The notes under the pieces are model-generated. The model saw only the letters and a list, made by a program, of their open reading frames with translations, did no database searches and was not told the DNA's origin. The position numbers and the translations under genes were made by a program. Positions 7,958-16,456 of a DNA stretch of 64,000 nucleotides are shown here, one piece after another; position 1 is the stretch's first letter, and the number at the start of each line of letters is the position of its first letter. The DNA comes from an uncultured Christensenellaceae bacterium (GTDB lineage Bacteria; Bacillota; Clostridia; Christensenellales; Aristaeellaceae), in assembly GCA_905234985.1 (NCBI GenBank), contig CAJOJQ010000001.1, positions 1 to 64,000 on the forward strand. The letters are read 5' to 3'.

Positions 7958-9028
7958 ATGAGCGGCATCATCATCCGCCCCTTCCGTCCGGAGGACGAGG
8001 ACGGCATTTTGGCCGTCTGGAACGCCTGCGTGGGCGCGGGGGACGTGCTGTACTATCCTTTGACCCGGGAATACTTTGAACGGAAGCTGCTGCGCGGCGA
8101 CGGGTGCGAAGCGGAAAACCTGCTGATCGCGGAAACAGACGGGCAAATCGAGGGCCTCATCCACGGCGTGGCCCCGGAAACCTTTCCTCTGGCGAAACCG
8201 GGCAGCGCTTACTTGACCTGCATCTTGACCGCCCCCGCGTACCGGGGCCGGGGCATCGGAAAAGCTCTGCTTTCCGCCCTGAAAGCCCGAATGAAGGAAA
8301 GAAAAGCCCATACCCTGTATATTTCCAGCCTGAACCCCGTGAATCTGGACTGGCGCATCCCCGGCACCCCGGGCCACGACCACAACAACATGCCGGGGCT
8401 GGACGCCGGCTGCGCGGGGTACGGCTTTTTTCCGGCTCAGGGCTTTCAAGAAAAGTACCGGGAAGTGAGCCTGTACATGAACCTTGCGGATTACCGCATG
8501 CCAGCCGAAATTCCGGAAATCCAAAACTGTCTGGCGGACGAGGGCATTTATACCGGGCCTTACGACGCATCCTGGAACTGCGAATTTGACGGCATGTGTG
8601 ATCGGGTGGGCAGCGATTACTGGCGGGACGTGCTGCGCACCGAAACCGCCGCCTGGAAAGCAAATCAGCCCAACGCCGACCCCCGCTTCTGGGCGGACGG
8701 CATACGCCCCGCAGGCCCCCGGCCCCTGCTCACTGCCGTGCATGACGGGCACATCGTGGGCTTTACCGGTCCGGTGGACAGGCAGCAAAGCGGTCGGGGT
8801 TGGTTCACCGGCATCTGCACCGATCCGCTGTTTGAGCGCCGGGGCGTCGCCACCGTGCTGTTCAACCTGCTGATGCAGGCGTTCGTGGAAGAAAAAGCGG
8901 CCTTCACCACCCTGTTCACCGGGGCGGACAGCCACGCCCAGAAGGTGTACCGCCGGGCCGGGCTGCGCCCCGTGCGGGAATTCGCTTTGATGGCGCTGGA
9001 TTTGACGGACAAGGAGGAAGCGCAATGA
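7958..9028 (+). CDS. Tandem GNAT acetyltransferase
   Basis: About 356 residues containing two GNAT folds. The first (about 1-170) has the acetyl-CoA loop RGRGIGKAL at residues 96-104. The second (about 185-355) has RRGVATVLF near residues 295-303. Two-domain GNATs usually keep one catalytic and one structural or substrate-binding copy. Substrate cannot be read from sequence. I start at the ATG at 7958 behind GGAAAGGAAG; an upstream in-frame ATG at 7910 lies inside the amylase gene. The stop overlaps the next ATG (ATGA), so it is translationally coupled to the PIG-L-like protein, hinting at a joint acetylation/deacetylation role (inference). Confidence 0.82.
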   Translation: MSGIIIRPFRPEDEDGILAVWNACVGAGDVLYYPLTREYFERKLLRGDGCEAENLLIAETDGQIEGLIHGVAPETFPLAKPGSAYLTCILTAPAYRGRGIGKALLSALKARMKERKAHTLYISSLNPVNLDWRIPGTPGHDHNNMPGLDAGCAGYGFFPAQGFQEKYREVSLYMNLADYRMPAEIPEIQNCLADEGIYTGPYDASWNCEFDGMCDRVGSDYWRDVLRTETAAWKANQPNADPRFWADGIRPAGPRPLLTAVHDGHIVGFTGPVDRQQSGRGWFTGICTDPLFERRGVATVLFNLLMQAFVEEKAAFTTLFTGADSHAQKVYRRAGLRPVREFALMALDLTDKEEAQ

Positions 9029-9717
9029 GCAAAACCATAATGGCCGTGGGCGCCCATACCGGCGACGCCCAATTGACCTGCGGCATGCTGCTTGCCAAGC
9101 ACGCCATGAACGGCGACCGGGTGGTGATCGTAGATCTGACCGCCGGGGAACGGGGCACGCCCCAGGGCTGGACCGTATCGGATTTCCGGGCCTATAACGC
9201 GGAATGCGCCGGGAAATTCGCCAAAAAGTTAGGCGGCGTTTCCATCGTGCTGGACACCCCGGACGGGGAACTGTACGACACAAAGGAAGAAGAACTGCGC
9301 CTTGCCGATCTCATGCGGGAATATCAGGCTGACGCGGTGCTGTACCACTGGAAAAACAGCCTGCACAAGGATCACGAGGCCGCCCACCGCATCACCGATA
9401 ACGCCATTTTCTACGCTTCCCTGCCCACTTTTGAACGCCCCCTGCCGCCCGCGCCCATCAAGCGCTTCATGTGCGCCGAAAACTGGGAGGACGAGCCGGA
9501 GTTCACGCCCTATTACTGGTTCGACGTGACGGAGGCGTTTCCCCTGTGGAAGGAAGCGATCAAGGAGCTGTGGCTCGCGGAGCATTCCGCCAGCTTCAAA
9601 TATTTGCGCTATTACGAGGCGCTGAGCGTGGTTCGGGGCGCTCGCATCGGCGTGGACCACGCCACCTGCTTCGGCACCTCCCCCAGCGCCAAGCGCCAGA
9701 AATTGGATCTGCTGTGA
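9025..9717 (+). CDS. PIG-L family (LmbE-like) deacetylase
   Basis: A 230-residue LmbE/PIG-L fold protein, a family of zinc-dependent N-acetylglucosaminyl deacetylases. The C-terminal metal motif HxDH is present (H114-K-D-H117). The N-terminal motif, usually AHPDDE, reads AHTGDAQ (H11, D14): H11 and one Asp remain, while the other acidic residues are Gly and Ala/Gln. Related proteins with GAHxGD exist, so this may be a subfamily rather than loss of function, but the Gln in place of the usual Glu is notable. It overlaps the GNAT gene by 4 bp. Substrate unknown. Confidence 0.8.
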   Translation: MSKTIMAVGAHTGDAQLTCGMLLAKHAMNGDRVVIVDLTAGERGTPQGWTVSDFRAYNAECAGKFAKKLGGVSIVLDTPDGELYDTKEEELRLADLMREYQADAVLYHWKNSLHKDHEAAHRITDNAIFYASLPTFERPLPPAPIKRFMCAENWEDEPEFTPYYWFDVTEAFPLWKEAIKELWLAEHSASFKYLRYYEALSVVRGARIGVDHATCFGTSPSAKRQKLDLL

Positions 9718-9751
9718 TATACTGAAAAAACCAGGAAGGGAGCGGGAAGAA

Positions 9752-12403
9752 ATGGCTGGAAAGGGATCAGTGATCGGGCTTGCGGCCCACGTGGACGCGG
9801 GGAAAACCACCCTGTCCGAATCGCTGCTGTTTCTTTCCGGCGCGGTGCGCAGGCAGGGCCGGGTGGATCACGGCGACGCTTTCCTGGACACGGAGCGCAT
9901 GGAAAAGGAGCGGGGCATCACCATCTTTTCCAAGCAGGCGGTGCTGACCTGGAAGAAGAAAGAAATCACTCTCATGGACACTCCCGGCCACACCGATTTT
10001 TCCGGGGAAACGGAGCGGGTGATGGGGGTGTTGGACGCCTGCGTGCTGGTGATCAGCGCCGTGGACGGGGTGCAGAGCCACACCCGCACCCTGTGGAAGC
10101 TGCTGGAACGCTTCGACGTGCCCGTTTTCCTGTTCGTGAACAAAATGGATCGCTTTCAGGGGGACAAAAACGCTTTGATGACCGGGCTGCAAAAGCAGCT
10201 TTCCGAGCAGATTGTGGATTTAACCGACCGGGACGACGAAAAGCTGGCCCTGTGCGACGAAGTGGCTCTGGATTATTATTTGAAGGAGGGCAAAGTGCCC
10301 GATTACCGGGTACAGCAGTTGATCCGGCAGCGGCGGCTGTTTCCCTGTTATTTCGGTTCCGCCCTACGCAACGAGGGCGTTGAAAACTTGCTGAATGCCC
10401 TCGCCGATTTCGACCCGGAAAAGGAATATCCTTCGGAATTTGGGGCGCGGGTGTACAAGGTGGCAAGAGACCCCCAGGGGGCGCGGCTGACCTTTCTGAA
10501 AGTCACCGGCGGCGTATTGAGAGTGCGGGATTCGCTGTCTTTAAAGGACGAAAACGGCGAAACCCTGTGGGCGGAAAAGGCAGCGGAACTGCGCCAGTAT
10601 TCGGGGGCGAAGTACACCCCCGTGCAGCAGGCGGAGGCGGGCAGCCTGTGCTGCGTGGTGGGGCTTAGCAAAACGGCCCCCGGCGACGGTTTGGGCGCGG
10701 AAAAGGCGGGAAAGGAAGCGTTCATCCAGCCCTGTTATTCCTGCCGCCTTACGATCCTGGATCAAACGGACATCCACCATGCCCTGGATTATCTGCGCAC
10801 CTTGGAGGAAGAAGAGCCGCTCATGCGGGTGGAGTATATCGAGCAGAAGCGGGAAATTCACATCCAGTCTATGGGCGACGTGTACTTGGAGGTGCTGAAA
10901 CGCCAGTGCCTGGATCGCTTCGGCATGGAGATCGACTTTGCCGATGAAAGCGTGCTGTACCGAGAAACCATCTTGGGGCCTGTGGAGGGGGTGGGCCACT
11001 ACGAACCCCTGCGCCATTACGCCGAGGTGCATCTGCTTTTGACTCCCGGCAAACGGGGCAGCGGCATGACCTTTTCCTCCGCAGTATCCCTGGACGATTT
11101 GGCGGTGAACTGGCAGCGCCTCATCATGACCCACCTGAAAGAAAAGGTTCACGTGGGGGTGCTTACCGGCTCGCCTATTACGGACATGAAAATCACCCTG
11201 ATCGGGGGAAAGGCCCACCTGAAGCACACCGAGGGCGGCGATTTCCGCCAGGCCACCTACCGGGCCATCCGTCAGGGACTCATGAAGGCGGAAAGCGTGC
11301 TGCTGGAACCCTATTTGAACCTGGAGCTGACCCTGCCGGAAGAAAATTTGGGCCGGGCCATGACCGATCTCACCGCCATGGGCGGGGAATTTGAGGCCCC
11401 GGAAGCGGCCCCGGACGGGCTGCTGACCCTTCGCGCCCTGGCCCCCGCCTCCAAGTGCGCGTCTTACGGCAAGCAGGTGAGCATTTACACCAAGGGCCGG
11501 GGGCACATGGCGGCGGAATTTGCCGCGTATTTGCCCTGCGCCGACGCGGATGCGGTGATTGCGGCCAGAGCTTACGATCCACGGGCCGATCTGTACAATT
11601 CCCCCGATTCCATCTTCTGTTCCCATGGAGCGGGCTTTGACGTACCCTGGGATCAGGTGGATGCCTACGCCCATCTGCCCTTATTGAAGGAGGCCAAAGA
11701 GCGGGCGGCACAGGAAGCGGAAGCAGCCCCCAAGCCCCCCGTCCGCTATCAGGGCACGGCCAAGGAGGACGAGGAATTGATGGCGATTTTTGAGCGCACC
11801 TACGGACCCGTCAAGTCCCGGCAGCTGTTCGCGCCGGTGAAGCCCAACCTGCCCAGTGCCGCCCCTGTCGCCCCCGGCGTATCTCCCCAGCGGGAAATTC
11901 TGCTGGTGGACGGCTACAACATCATTTTCGCCTGGGAGGAATTGAAAGCCCTGGCGAAGGACAATTTACAGGCCGCCCGGCAGCAGCTCATGGACATTCT
12001 GTGCAATTACAGCGGCGTCACGGGCAAGGACGTGATTTTGGTTTTTGACGCATACCGGGTGCCGGGCAACGCGGGATCGGTGGAAAAATACCTGAATATT
12101 TTCGTGTGCTACACCAAAGAAGCCCAAACCGCCGACGCCTTCATCGAAAAAACCACCTACGAAGCCAAAGGTGCCGCACGCATCCGCGTCGCCACCTCCG
12201 ACGGGCCGGAACAGACCATCGTGCTGGGCAACCGCGCCCTGCGTCTGTCCGCCCGAGAATTTGAGCGGGAGGTGGAGGGCGTGCAGGGCAGCATCGCCGC
12301 TTTTTTGGAAAAAAATAACCGCGTCCATTCTGCTCCTGCCTTAGAAACAGCCTATAAGGCCGCCTGGCGGCAGAAAAAGCAGGAAGAGGCGGAAGAAAAA
12401 TGA
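9752..12403 (+). CDS. TetM/EF-G-like GTPase fused to a Rae1/YacP NYN nuclease domain
   Basis: An 883-residue two-part protein. Residues 1-660 are a translational GTPase of the ribosomal-protection (TetM/TetO) type. It has G1 AHVDAGKTT (12-20), RGIT, G3 DTPGH (76-80), G4 NKMD (130-133), G5 GSA near 207, and EF-G-like domains II-V. After a Pro/Ala linker, residues about 712-865 form a NYN/PIN-like domain of the YacP/Rae1 family with the expected acidic residues D720 (VDGYN), D766 (VFDAY), D795 (QTADAF) and D817 (TSDG). Rae1 in Bacillus cuts mRNA in the ribosomal A site. The fusion would deliver a nuclease to the site ribosomal-protection GTPases visit. No basis for claiming tetracycline resistance. 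Good site AGGAAGGGAG before the ATG; its stop overlaps the next start. Confidence 0.9.
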   Translation: MAGKGSVIGLAAHVDAGKTTLSESLLFLSGAVRRQGRVDHGDAFLDTERMEKERGITIFSKQAVLTWKKKEITLMDTPGHTDFSGETERVMGVLDACVLVISAVDGVQSHTRTLWKLLERFDVPVFLFVNKMDRFQGDKNALMTGLQKQLSEQIVDLTDRDDEKLALCDEVALDYYLKEGKVPDYRVQQLIRQRRLFPCYFGSALRNEGVENLLNALADFDPEKEYPSEFGARVYKVARDPQGARLTFLKVTGGVLRVRDSLSLKDENGETLWAEKAAELRQYSGAKYTPVQQAEAGSLCCVVGLSKTAPGDGLGAEKAGKEAFIQPCYSCRLTILDQTDIHHALDYLRTLEEEEPLMRVEYIEQKREIHIQSMGDVYLEVLKRQCLDRFGMEIDFADESVLYRETILGPVEGVGHYEPLRHYAEVHLLLTPGKRGSGMTFSSAVSLDDLAVNWQRLIMTHLKEKVHVGVLTGSPITDMKITLIGGKAHLKHTEGGDFRQATYRAIRQGLMKAESVLLEPYLNLELTLPEENLGRAMTDLTAMGGEFEAPEAAPDGLLTLRALAPASKCASYGKQVSIYTKGRGHMAAEFAAYLPCADADAVIAARAYDPRADLYNSPDSIFCSHGAGFDVPWDQVDAYAHLPLLKEAKERAAQEAEAAPKPPVRYQGTAKEDEELMAIFERTYGPVKSRQLFAPVKPNLPSAAPVAPGVSPQREILLVDGYNIIFAWEELKALAKDNLQAARQQLMDILCNYSGVTGKDVILVFDAYRVPGNAGSVEKYLNIFVCYTKEAQTADAFIEKTTYEAKGAARIRVATSDGPEQTIVLGNRALRLSAREFEREVEGVQGSIAAFLEKNNRVHSAPALETAYKAAWRQKKQEEAEEK

Positions 12404-13290
12404 AGCGGGAATTGGACGCCTGCCAGCTGGCGGAGCGAAGCGTCAGCAAAAAATACCGCAAGGAAATCTGGAACCCCTTCATCGCGGCGGTGAAGCGCTA
12501 CGAGCTGGTGGAGCCGGGGGACAGAATCGCCGTGTGCGTGTCCGGCGGCAAGGACTCCATGCTGCTGGCGAAGCTGATGCAGATGCTGCAAAGGTACACG
12601 GAAACGCCTTTTGAATTGGCTTTTTTGATGATGGACCCCGGCTACGCCCCGGAAAACCGGCGCTTGATCGAGGAAAACGCGGCGCTGCTCCGCATTCCCC
12701 TGACCATCTTTGAAACCGACGTTTTCCAGGTCGCCAACGGAACGGAGAAGAATCCCTGTTACCTCTGCGCCCGCATGCGCCGGGGGCATCTGTACAGCGA
12801 AGCCCAAAGACTGGGCTGCAACAAGATCGCTTTAGGTCACCATTTCAGCGACGTGATCGAAACCACCGTCATGGGCATGCTGTACGGGGCCCAATTGCAG
12901 GCCATGCTGCCCAAGCTGCACAGCGACAATTATCCCGGCATGAGCCTGATCCGACCCCTGTACTGCGTACACGAGGACGCGATTTTGGCCTGGCGGCGCT
13001 ACAATCATTTGCGCTTCATTCAGTGCGCCTGCCGCTTCACCGAACGGGAGGCGGGGGACGAACACGGAGGCAAGCGCAAGGAAATCAAAGAGCTGATCCG
13101 GCAGCTCAAGCGCCAAAATCCCGACGTGGAAAAAAGCATTTTCGCCAGTCTGCACAACCTGTGTTTAGACACCTTCCCCGGCTATAAGCACGAGGGGGAG
13201 GAGCATTCTTTTCTGGAACGGTACGACCGTCAAAGAACAAGCGGAGGTGCTTGCCATGGAAAACCGGGTCAAGGTAACGAACGCGGCTGA
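12400..13290 (+). CDS. TtcA-like PP-loop tRNA thiolation protein (copy 1)
   Basis: A PP-loop ATPase of the TtcA/TtuA superfamily, which activates a tRNA base for sulfur transfer with the help of an [4Fe-4S] cluster. The PP-loop SGGKDS is at 48-53. The CxxC pair is C120/C123 (CYLC), and a third cysteine candidate lies in QCACRF (C209 or C211), as in TtcA (2-thiocytidine 32). At 296 residues the last 20 (after FLERYDRQ) look unconserved and overlap the next gene by 35 bp. A close paralog is encoded at 16457-17290. ATGA overlap with the GTPase-nuclease gene places it in the same operon, suggesting a shared translation or tRNA theme. Confidence 0.8.
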   Translation: MKRELDACQLAERSVSKKYRKEIWNPFIAAVKRYELVEPGDRIAVCVSGGKDSMLLAKLMQMLQRYTETPFELAFLMMDPGYAPENRRLIEENAALLRIPLTIFETDVFQVANGTEKNPCYLCARMRRGHLYSEAQRLGCNKIALGHHFSDVIETTVMGMLYGAQLQAMLPKLHSDNYPGMSLIRPLYCVHEDAILAWRRYNHLRFIQCACRFTEREAGDEHGGKRKEIKELIRQLKRQNPDVEKSIFASLHNLCLDTFPGYKHEGEEHSFLERYDRQRTSGGACHGKPGQGNERG

Positions 13291-13627
13291 AATCCCCAGG
13301 GCGGTGGCCCTGGCCGAACAGTGCGCGGCGTCCGAAAAGGACGTTTCTCCGGTCTGCCCCCTGGTCTGCGAAGAACTGCTGGTGCGCCTGCTGAACATGG
13401 GCTGCTCCGACATCAGCGTGTCTTTGAAAGGCCGCCTGTTCAGGCATGTGGAAATCAGCGCGGCGGGCGAGCGGGCGGATGCGTTTTAATCGGCCCCGGA
13501 TACGGAAGGGGACGTAATCGGCGCGCAGCTGGGCGACTGCCTGCTGGAGAAGTACGCGGATCGCTTCACCTTCCGGTATCGGAAGGACGAAAATCTGTAC
13601 AGGATCCATGCCGGAAAACGGGACAAA
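13256..13627 (+). pseudogene. GHKL-ATPase-like N-terminal extension of the ABC exporter, interrupted by TAA
   Basis: A good ribosome-binding site (GGAGGTG) precedes the ATG at 13256. The frame runs 77 codons to a TAA at 13487-13489, then stays open without another stop straight into the ABC exporter. The two halves read as one domain: an N-box-like CEELLVRLLN before the stop and a region like the G2 box of GHKL/anti-sigma ATPases after it (GAQLGDCLLEKYADRF). A single G-to-T change (GAA to TAA) would explain the stop. The exporter may still be made from ATG 13628, which has only a weak upstream site. The GHKL assignment is tentative. Confidence 0.55.
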
Positions 13628-15394
13628 ATGGATCTGACGGAGGAAATCTACGGCTTTTATCAGACCGCCGATCCCGAAAAGCCCCAAAAACCCATGGCGG
13701 CCCTGCTGCATATCGCGGGCGTGCATAAGGGCTTCGTTTCGGCTTCGCTGCTCATCCTGCTCCTGCGGCATTTGGCGGCGCTGATGCTGCCCGTGTTCGT
13801 GTCTAACATCATCATCAATCTGGTGACGGAAACCGGCGCCTTCTTTATCTGGCCCGTGATGGCGAACATAGTATTTTCTGTGATCGCGCTCATGGTGAAC
13901 CTGATTTGCTTCTGGTTGGACAGCCGTTTTTACCGGCGGTTCGCAAGGGCCGTGGAGGCGGGCTTTCGGATGGCCCTTGTCCAGAAGCTGCAAACGCTTT
14001 CCATGAAGTTTCATCAGGAAACGCAGTCCGGCGCGGTGCTTTCCAAGCTGATTTCCGACGTGCAGTTCATTGAAATGCTGATCTATGACCGGCTGGTGGA
14101 AGTGCTGGTGCTGTGCGAGGATGTGGTGTTCATCATCGTTATGGCGCTGCTGAAATTCCCCCTGATGCTGGCGTTCTATATCGTGATCGTTCCGGCGGCG
14201 GTGTTCCTGCTGCGCCGTTTCTCCGGACCCCTGCAGGAAAAGCGGGCGGTCATGCGGCAGCAAAACGAGCAAGTGAACGCCGCCATCAAGGAAATGCTGG
14301 AAATGGAAAGCCTGACCCGCGCCCACGGCCTGGAAAAAACAGAATACAGAGGCATCCTCAAACGGGTGCGGGTTGCGCAGCGGGCGTCCGTTTCGTATGA
14401 CCGGCAGACGGTGGGCCTCAATAACGTCACCTTCGGTGGCTTCCAGGGCCTGCGGCTCCTTTCCCTTAGCTTTGCCGCCCTGCTGACGGCCATGGGCCGC
14501 ATCGACGTGGGCACGCTGGTGCTGTTCCAGTCCATTTTTGAACTGATTATCGGCAACGTGCAGCGCATGCTGGACGCGGTGCCCATGATTACCCAGGGCT
14601 ACGACAGCCTGAAAAGCGTCAACGGAATTTTGTACGCGGATGACGTGGAGCGGAACGGAACCCAGCGCCAGCCCAGCCCCGTCCGGGGAGAAATCCGGTT
14701 CAGCCGCGTTTCTTTCAGCTATGACCCTGCCAAGGAACCAGTTCTCGACGATATCAGCTTTACCGTGCCCGCCGGGGGCAGCGTCGCCTTTGTGGGAAAA
14801 TCCGGCGGGGGGAAAACTACCCTGCTGAACCTGATTTTGGGCCTGTACAGTGTCCAGCAGGGCGAAATCCTGATCGACGGCGTGAACCTGGACGCCCTGG
14901 AAAAGGCCGCGTACCGCCGCCATATCGCCGTGGTGCCTCAGCATACGGTGCTGTTTTCCGGGTCGCTTTGGGATAATCTGGTCTATGGCCTGGGGTATGT
15001 GAGCCATGAAAGCGTGACGGACGTGATCAACCGGGTGGGGCTGAAGGAGCTGGTGGAATCGCTGCCGGAGGGACTGAACACTCAAATTCTGGAAAATGGA
15101 AGCAGCCTGTCCGGCGGGCAGCGGCAGCGCATCGCCATTGCCCGGGCGCTGCTTCGGAATCCCAAGATCATCCTGCTGGACGAAGCCACCAGCGCCCTGG
15201 ACGCCGTCAGCGAACGGCAGGTACAGGAGGCCATTGACGCCATGATGGGCCGCTGCACCGTGGTCATGGTGGCCCACAGGCTGGGCACCCTGCGCCGAGC
15301 GGATACCGTTTACAGGGTGGATCAGGGCAGACTGTACCGCTATGACAGCTTTGATCAGGTCGTCCGGGATATGGAAGGCGGTGAAAAAACATGA
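13628..15394 (+). CDS. ABC exporter (fused membrane and ATPase domains)
   Basis: A 588-residue half-transporter of the ABC-B (MsbA-like) exporter type. Six membrane helices lie in about residues 35-320. The nucleotide-binding domain has Walker A GKSGGGKTT near 390, the signature LSGGQRQR near 493 and Walker B ILLDEATSALD near 520, so it looks catalytically intact. It would work as a homodimer in the membrane; its substrate is unknown. The frame continues upstream to 13256 apart from one stop codon, so the native protein is probably about 712 residues with an extra N-terminal domain. It overlaps the HD gene by 4 bp. Confidence 0.88.
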   Translation: MDLTEEIYGFYQTADPEKPQKPMAALLHIAGVHKGFVSASLLILLLRHLAALMLPVFVSNIIINLVTETGAFFIWPVMANIVFSVIALMVNLICFWLDSRFYRRFARAVEAGFRMALVQKLQTLSMKFHQETQSGAVLSKLISDVQFIEMLIYDRLVEVLVLCEDVVFIIVMALLKFPLMLAFYIVIVPAAVFLLRRFSGPLQEKRAVMRQQNEQVNAAIKEMLEMESLTRAHGLEKTEYRGILKRVRVAQRASVSYDRQTVGLNNVTFGGFQGLRLLSLSFAALLTAMGRIDVGTLVLFQSIFELIIGNVQRMLDAVPMITQGYDSLKSVNGILYADDVERNGTQRQPSPVRGEIRFSRVSFSYDPAKEPVLDDISFTVPAGGSVAFVGKSGGGKTTLLNLILGLYSVQQGEILIDGVNLDALEKAAYRRHIAVVPQHTVLFSGSLWDNLVYGLGYVSHESVTDVINRVGLKELVESLPEGLNTQILENGSSLSGGQRQRIAIARALLRNPKIILLDEATSALDAVSERQVQEAIDAMMGRCTVVMVAHRLGTLRRADTVYRVDQGRLYRYDSFDQVVRDMEGGEKT

Positions 15395-16197
15395 TCGACA
15401 AACAGCGGGCGGAAACGGCGTTTCAGGCGTATACTTCTCAATACGATATGAGCAACGGTATGATTCGCCACAAGGTGGAGCATACGCTTCGGGTGGCGGA
15501 AAACTGTGAAAGGATCGCCGCGAGCCTTGGCATGAATGATGAGGACGTGACGTTTGCCTGGTTTTTGGGCCTGCTGCACGATATTGGGCGCTTTGAACAG
15601 GTGCGCCGATATGGCACCTTCATTGATTCCGTGTCCGTGGATCACGCGGAATTCGGGGCTGATTTGCTGTTTCATGAAAGACTGATTGACAGCTTTCCCG
15701 CCGAAAACCTCCCGGAAAAGGAATTACGCCTGTTGGAAACGGCCATCCGGCTTCACAACAAGCTCACGCTGCCCGAAAATCTGGATGAAAGAACACGGCG
15801 CTTCTGCGAGATCATCCGGGATGCGGACAAGGCAGACATCTTTCGCGTGGTGGCCGAACTGCCCTTTGAGGAACGCATCGGAACAAGCCGCGGGCTGATT
15901 CAGGAGGACGGCGAGGCCAGCGGCGCGGTAATGGACTGCGTGCTTGAGCATCGCTGCGTGCCCCGGGCCATCCGAAAAAACCGCTTCGAGGGCTATATCT
16001 CCCACTGCTGTTTTGCTTTTGAACTTGTATTTCCGGAGACCCGGCGCATCGTCCGTAAGCAGGGCTTTTTGAATTGTCTGCTGGCGGAACGCGGCGCGGA
16101 CGGGAAGGTACTATGGAGCGAAAAAGAACGGGCCCAGCTGCGCATAGTGCGGCGCGAAATCGAAGCCGCTTTTGGAGAGCCTTTGGAAGAAGCGTGA
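15391..16197 (+). CDS. HD domain phosphohydrolase
   Basis: A 268-residue metal-dependent HD protein. The metal ligands are seen at H31 (or H27), H63-D64 (LLHDIGRF) and an Asp in IRDADKADI near residue 146. HD proteins of this kind hydrolyse nucleotides or cyclic nucleotides; the substrate cannot be named. It is the last gene of the rightward operon that begins with the amylase, coupled to the ABC exporter by an ATGA overlap. It converges on the DUF1858 gene, whose stop lies only 24 bp away. Confidence 0.82.
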   Translation: MIDKQRAETAFQAYTSQYDMSNGMIRHKVEHTLRVAENCERIAASLGMNDEDVTFAWFLGLLHDIGRFEQVRRYGTFIDSVSVDHAEFGADLLFHERLIDSFPAENLPEKELRLLETAIRLHNKLTLPENLDERTRRFCEIIRDADKADIFRVVAELPFEERIGTSRGLIQEDGEASGAVMDCVLEHRCVPRAIRKNRFEGYISHCCFAFELVFPETRRIVRKQGFLNCLLAERGADGKVLWSEKERAQLRIVRREIEAAFGEPLEEA

Positions 16198-16220
16198 CCG
16201 GCGGGGGAGGGGCTGACGGA

Positions 16221-16445
16221 TTACGCCTCGTGCTTTGCGATCAGCTTTTTCAGCTCTTCCAGCACCTGATGCACCGGATAACCGGCCTTTTTCGCTGCGT
16301 CCCCCACGGTGGCGGTGCGGATGAGCAGCTTGCCGATGGGGTTATTGATGATTTTGAAGCGCCCGTCGATTTGCATCAGCGCTTCCGGCAGCCAGGGATA
16401 GGCGGCCAGAATGTCCTTGAGCCTGGTTTGTTCGTTGATTTCCAT
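16221..16445 (-). CDS. DUF1858 domain protein
   Basis: A 74-residue protein matching the DUF1858 family, a small helical domain often next to or fused with redox and hybrid-cluster-type proteins. Visible features are MEINEQTRLKDILAAYPWL and the conserved DGRFKIINNPIGK-like middle. I start at the ATG at 16445 (site GAGAGG); a longer frame to 16460 is not needed. It follows the second TtcA-like gene by 11 bp and is probably co-transcribed. There is no cysteine, so it does not itself bind a cluster. Role unknown. Confidence 0.75.
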   Translation of the reverse strand: MEINEQTRLKDILAAYPWLPEALMQIDGRFKIINNPIGKLLIRTATVGDAAKKAGYPVHQVLEELKKLIAKHEA

Positions 16446-16456
16446 GGTTTTTCCTC

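Noticed and set aside
9752-12403. Tetracycline resistance gene
   Set aside because: The GTPase part is TetM-like in fold, but such proteins are diverse and the NYN fusion suggests another role; sequence alone gives no support for resistance.
13106-15277. 723-codon open frame on the minus strand
   Set aside because: Antisense to the ABC exporter; His/Gln-rich composition as expected from the complement of Val/Asp/Leu-rich coding sequence, no domain.
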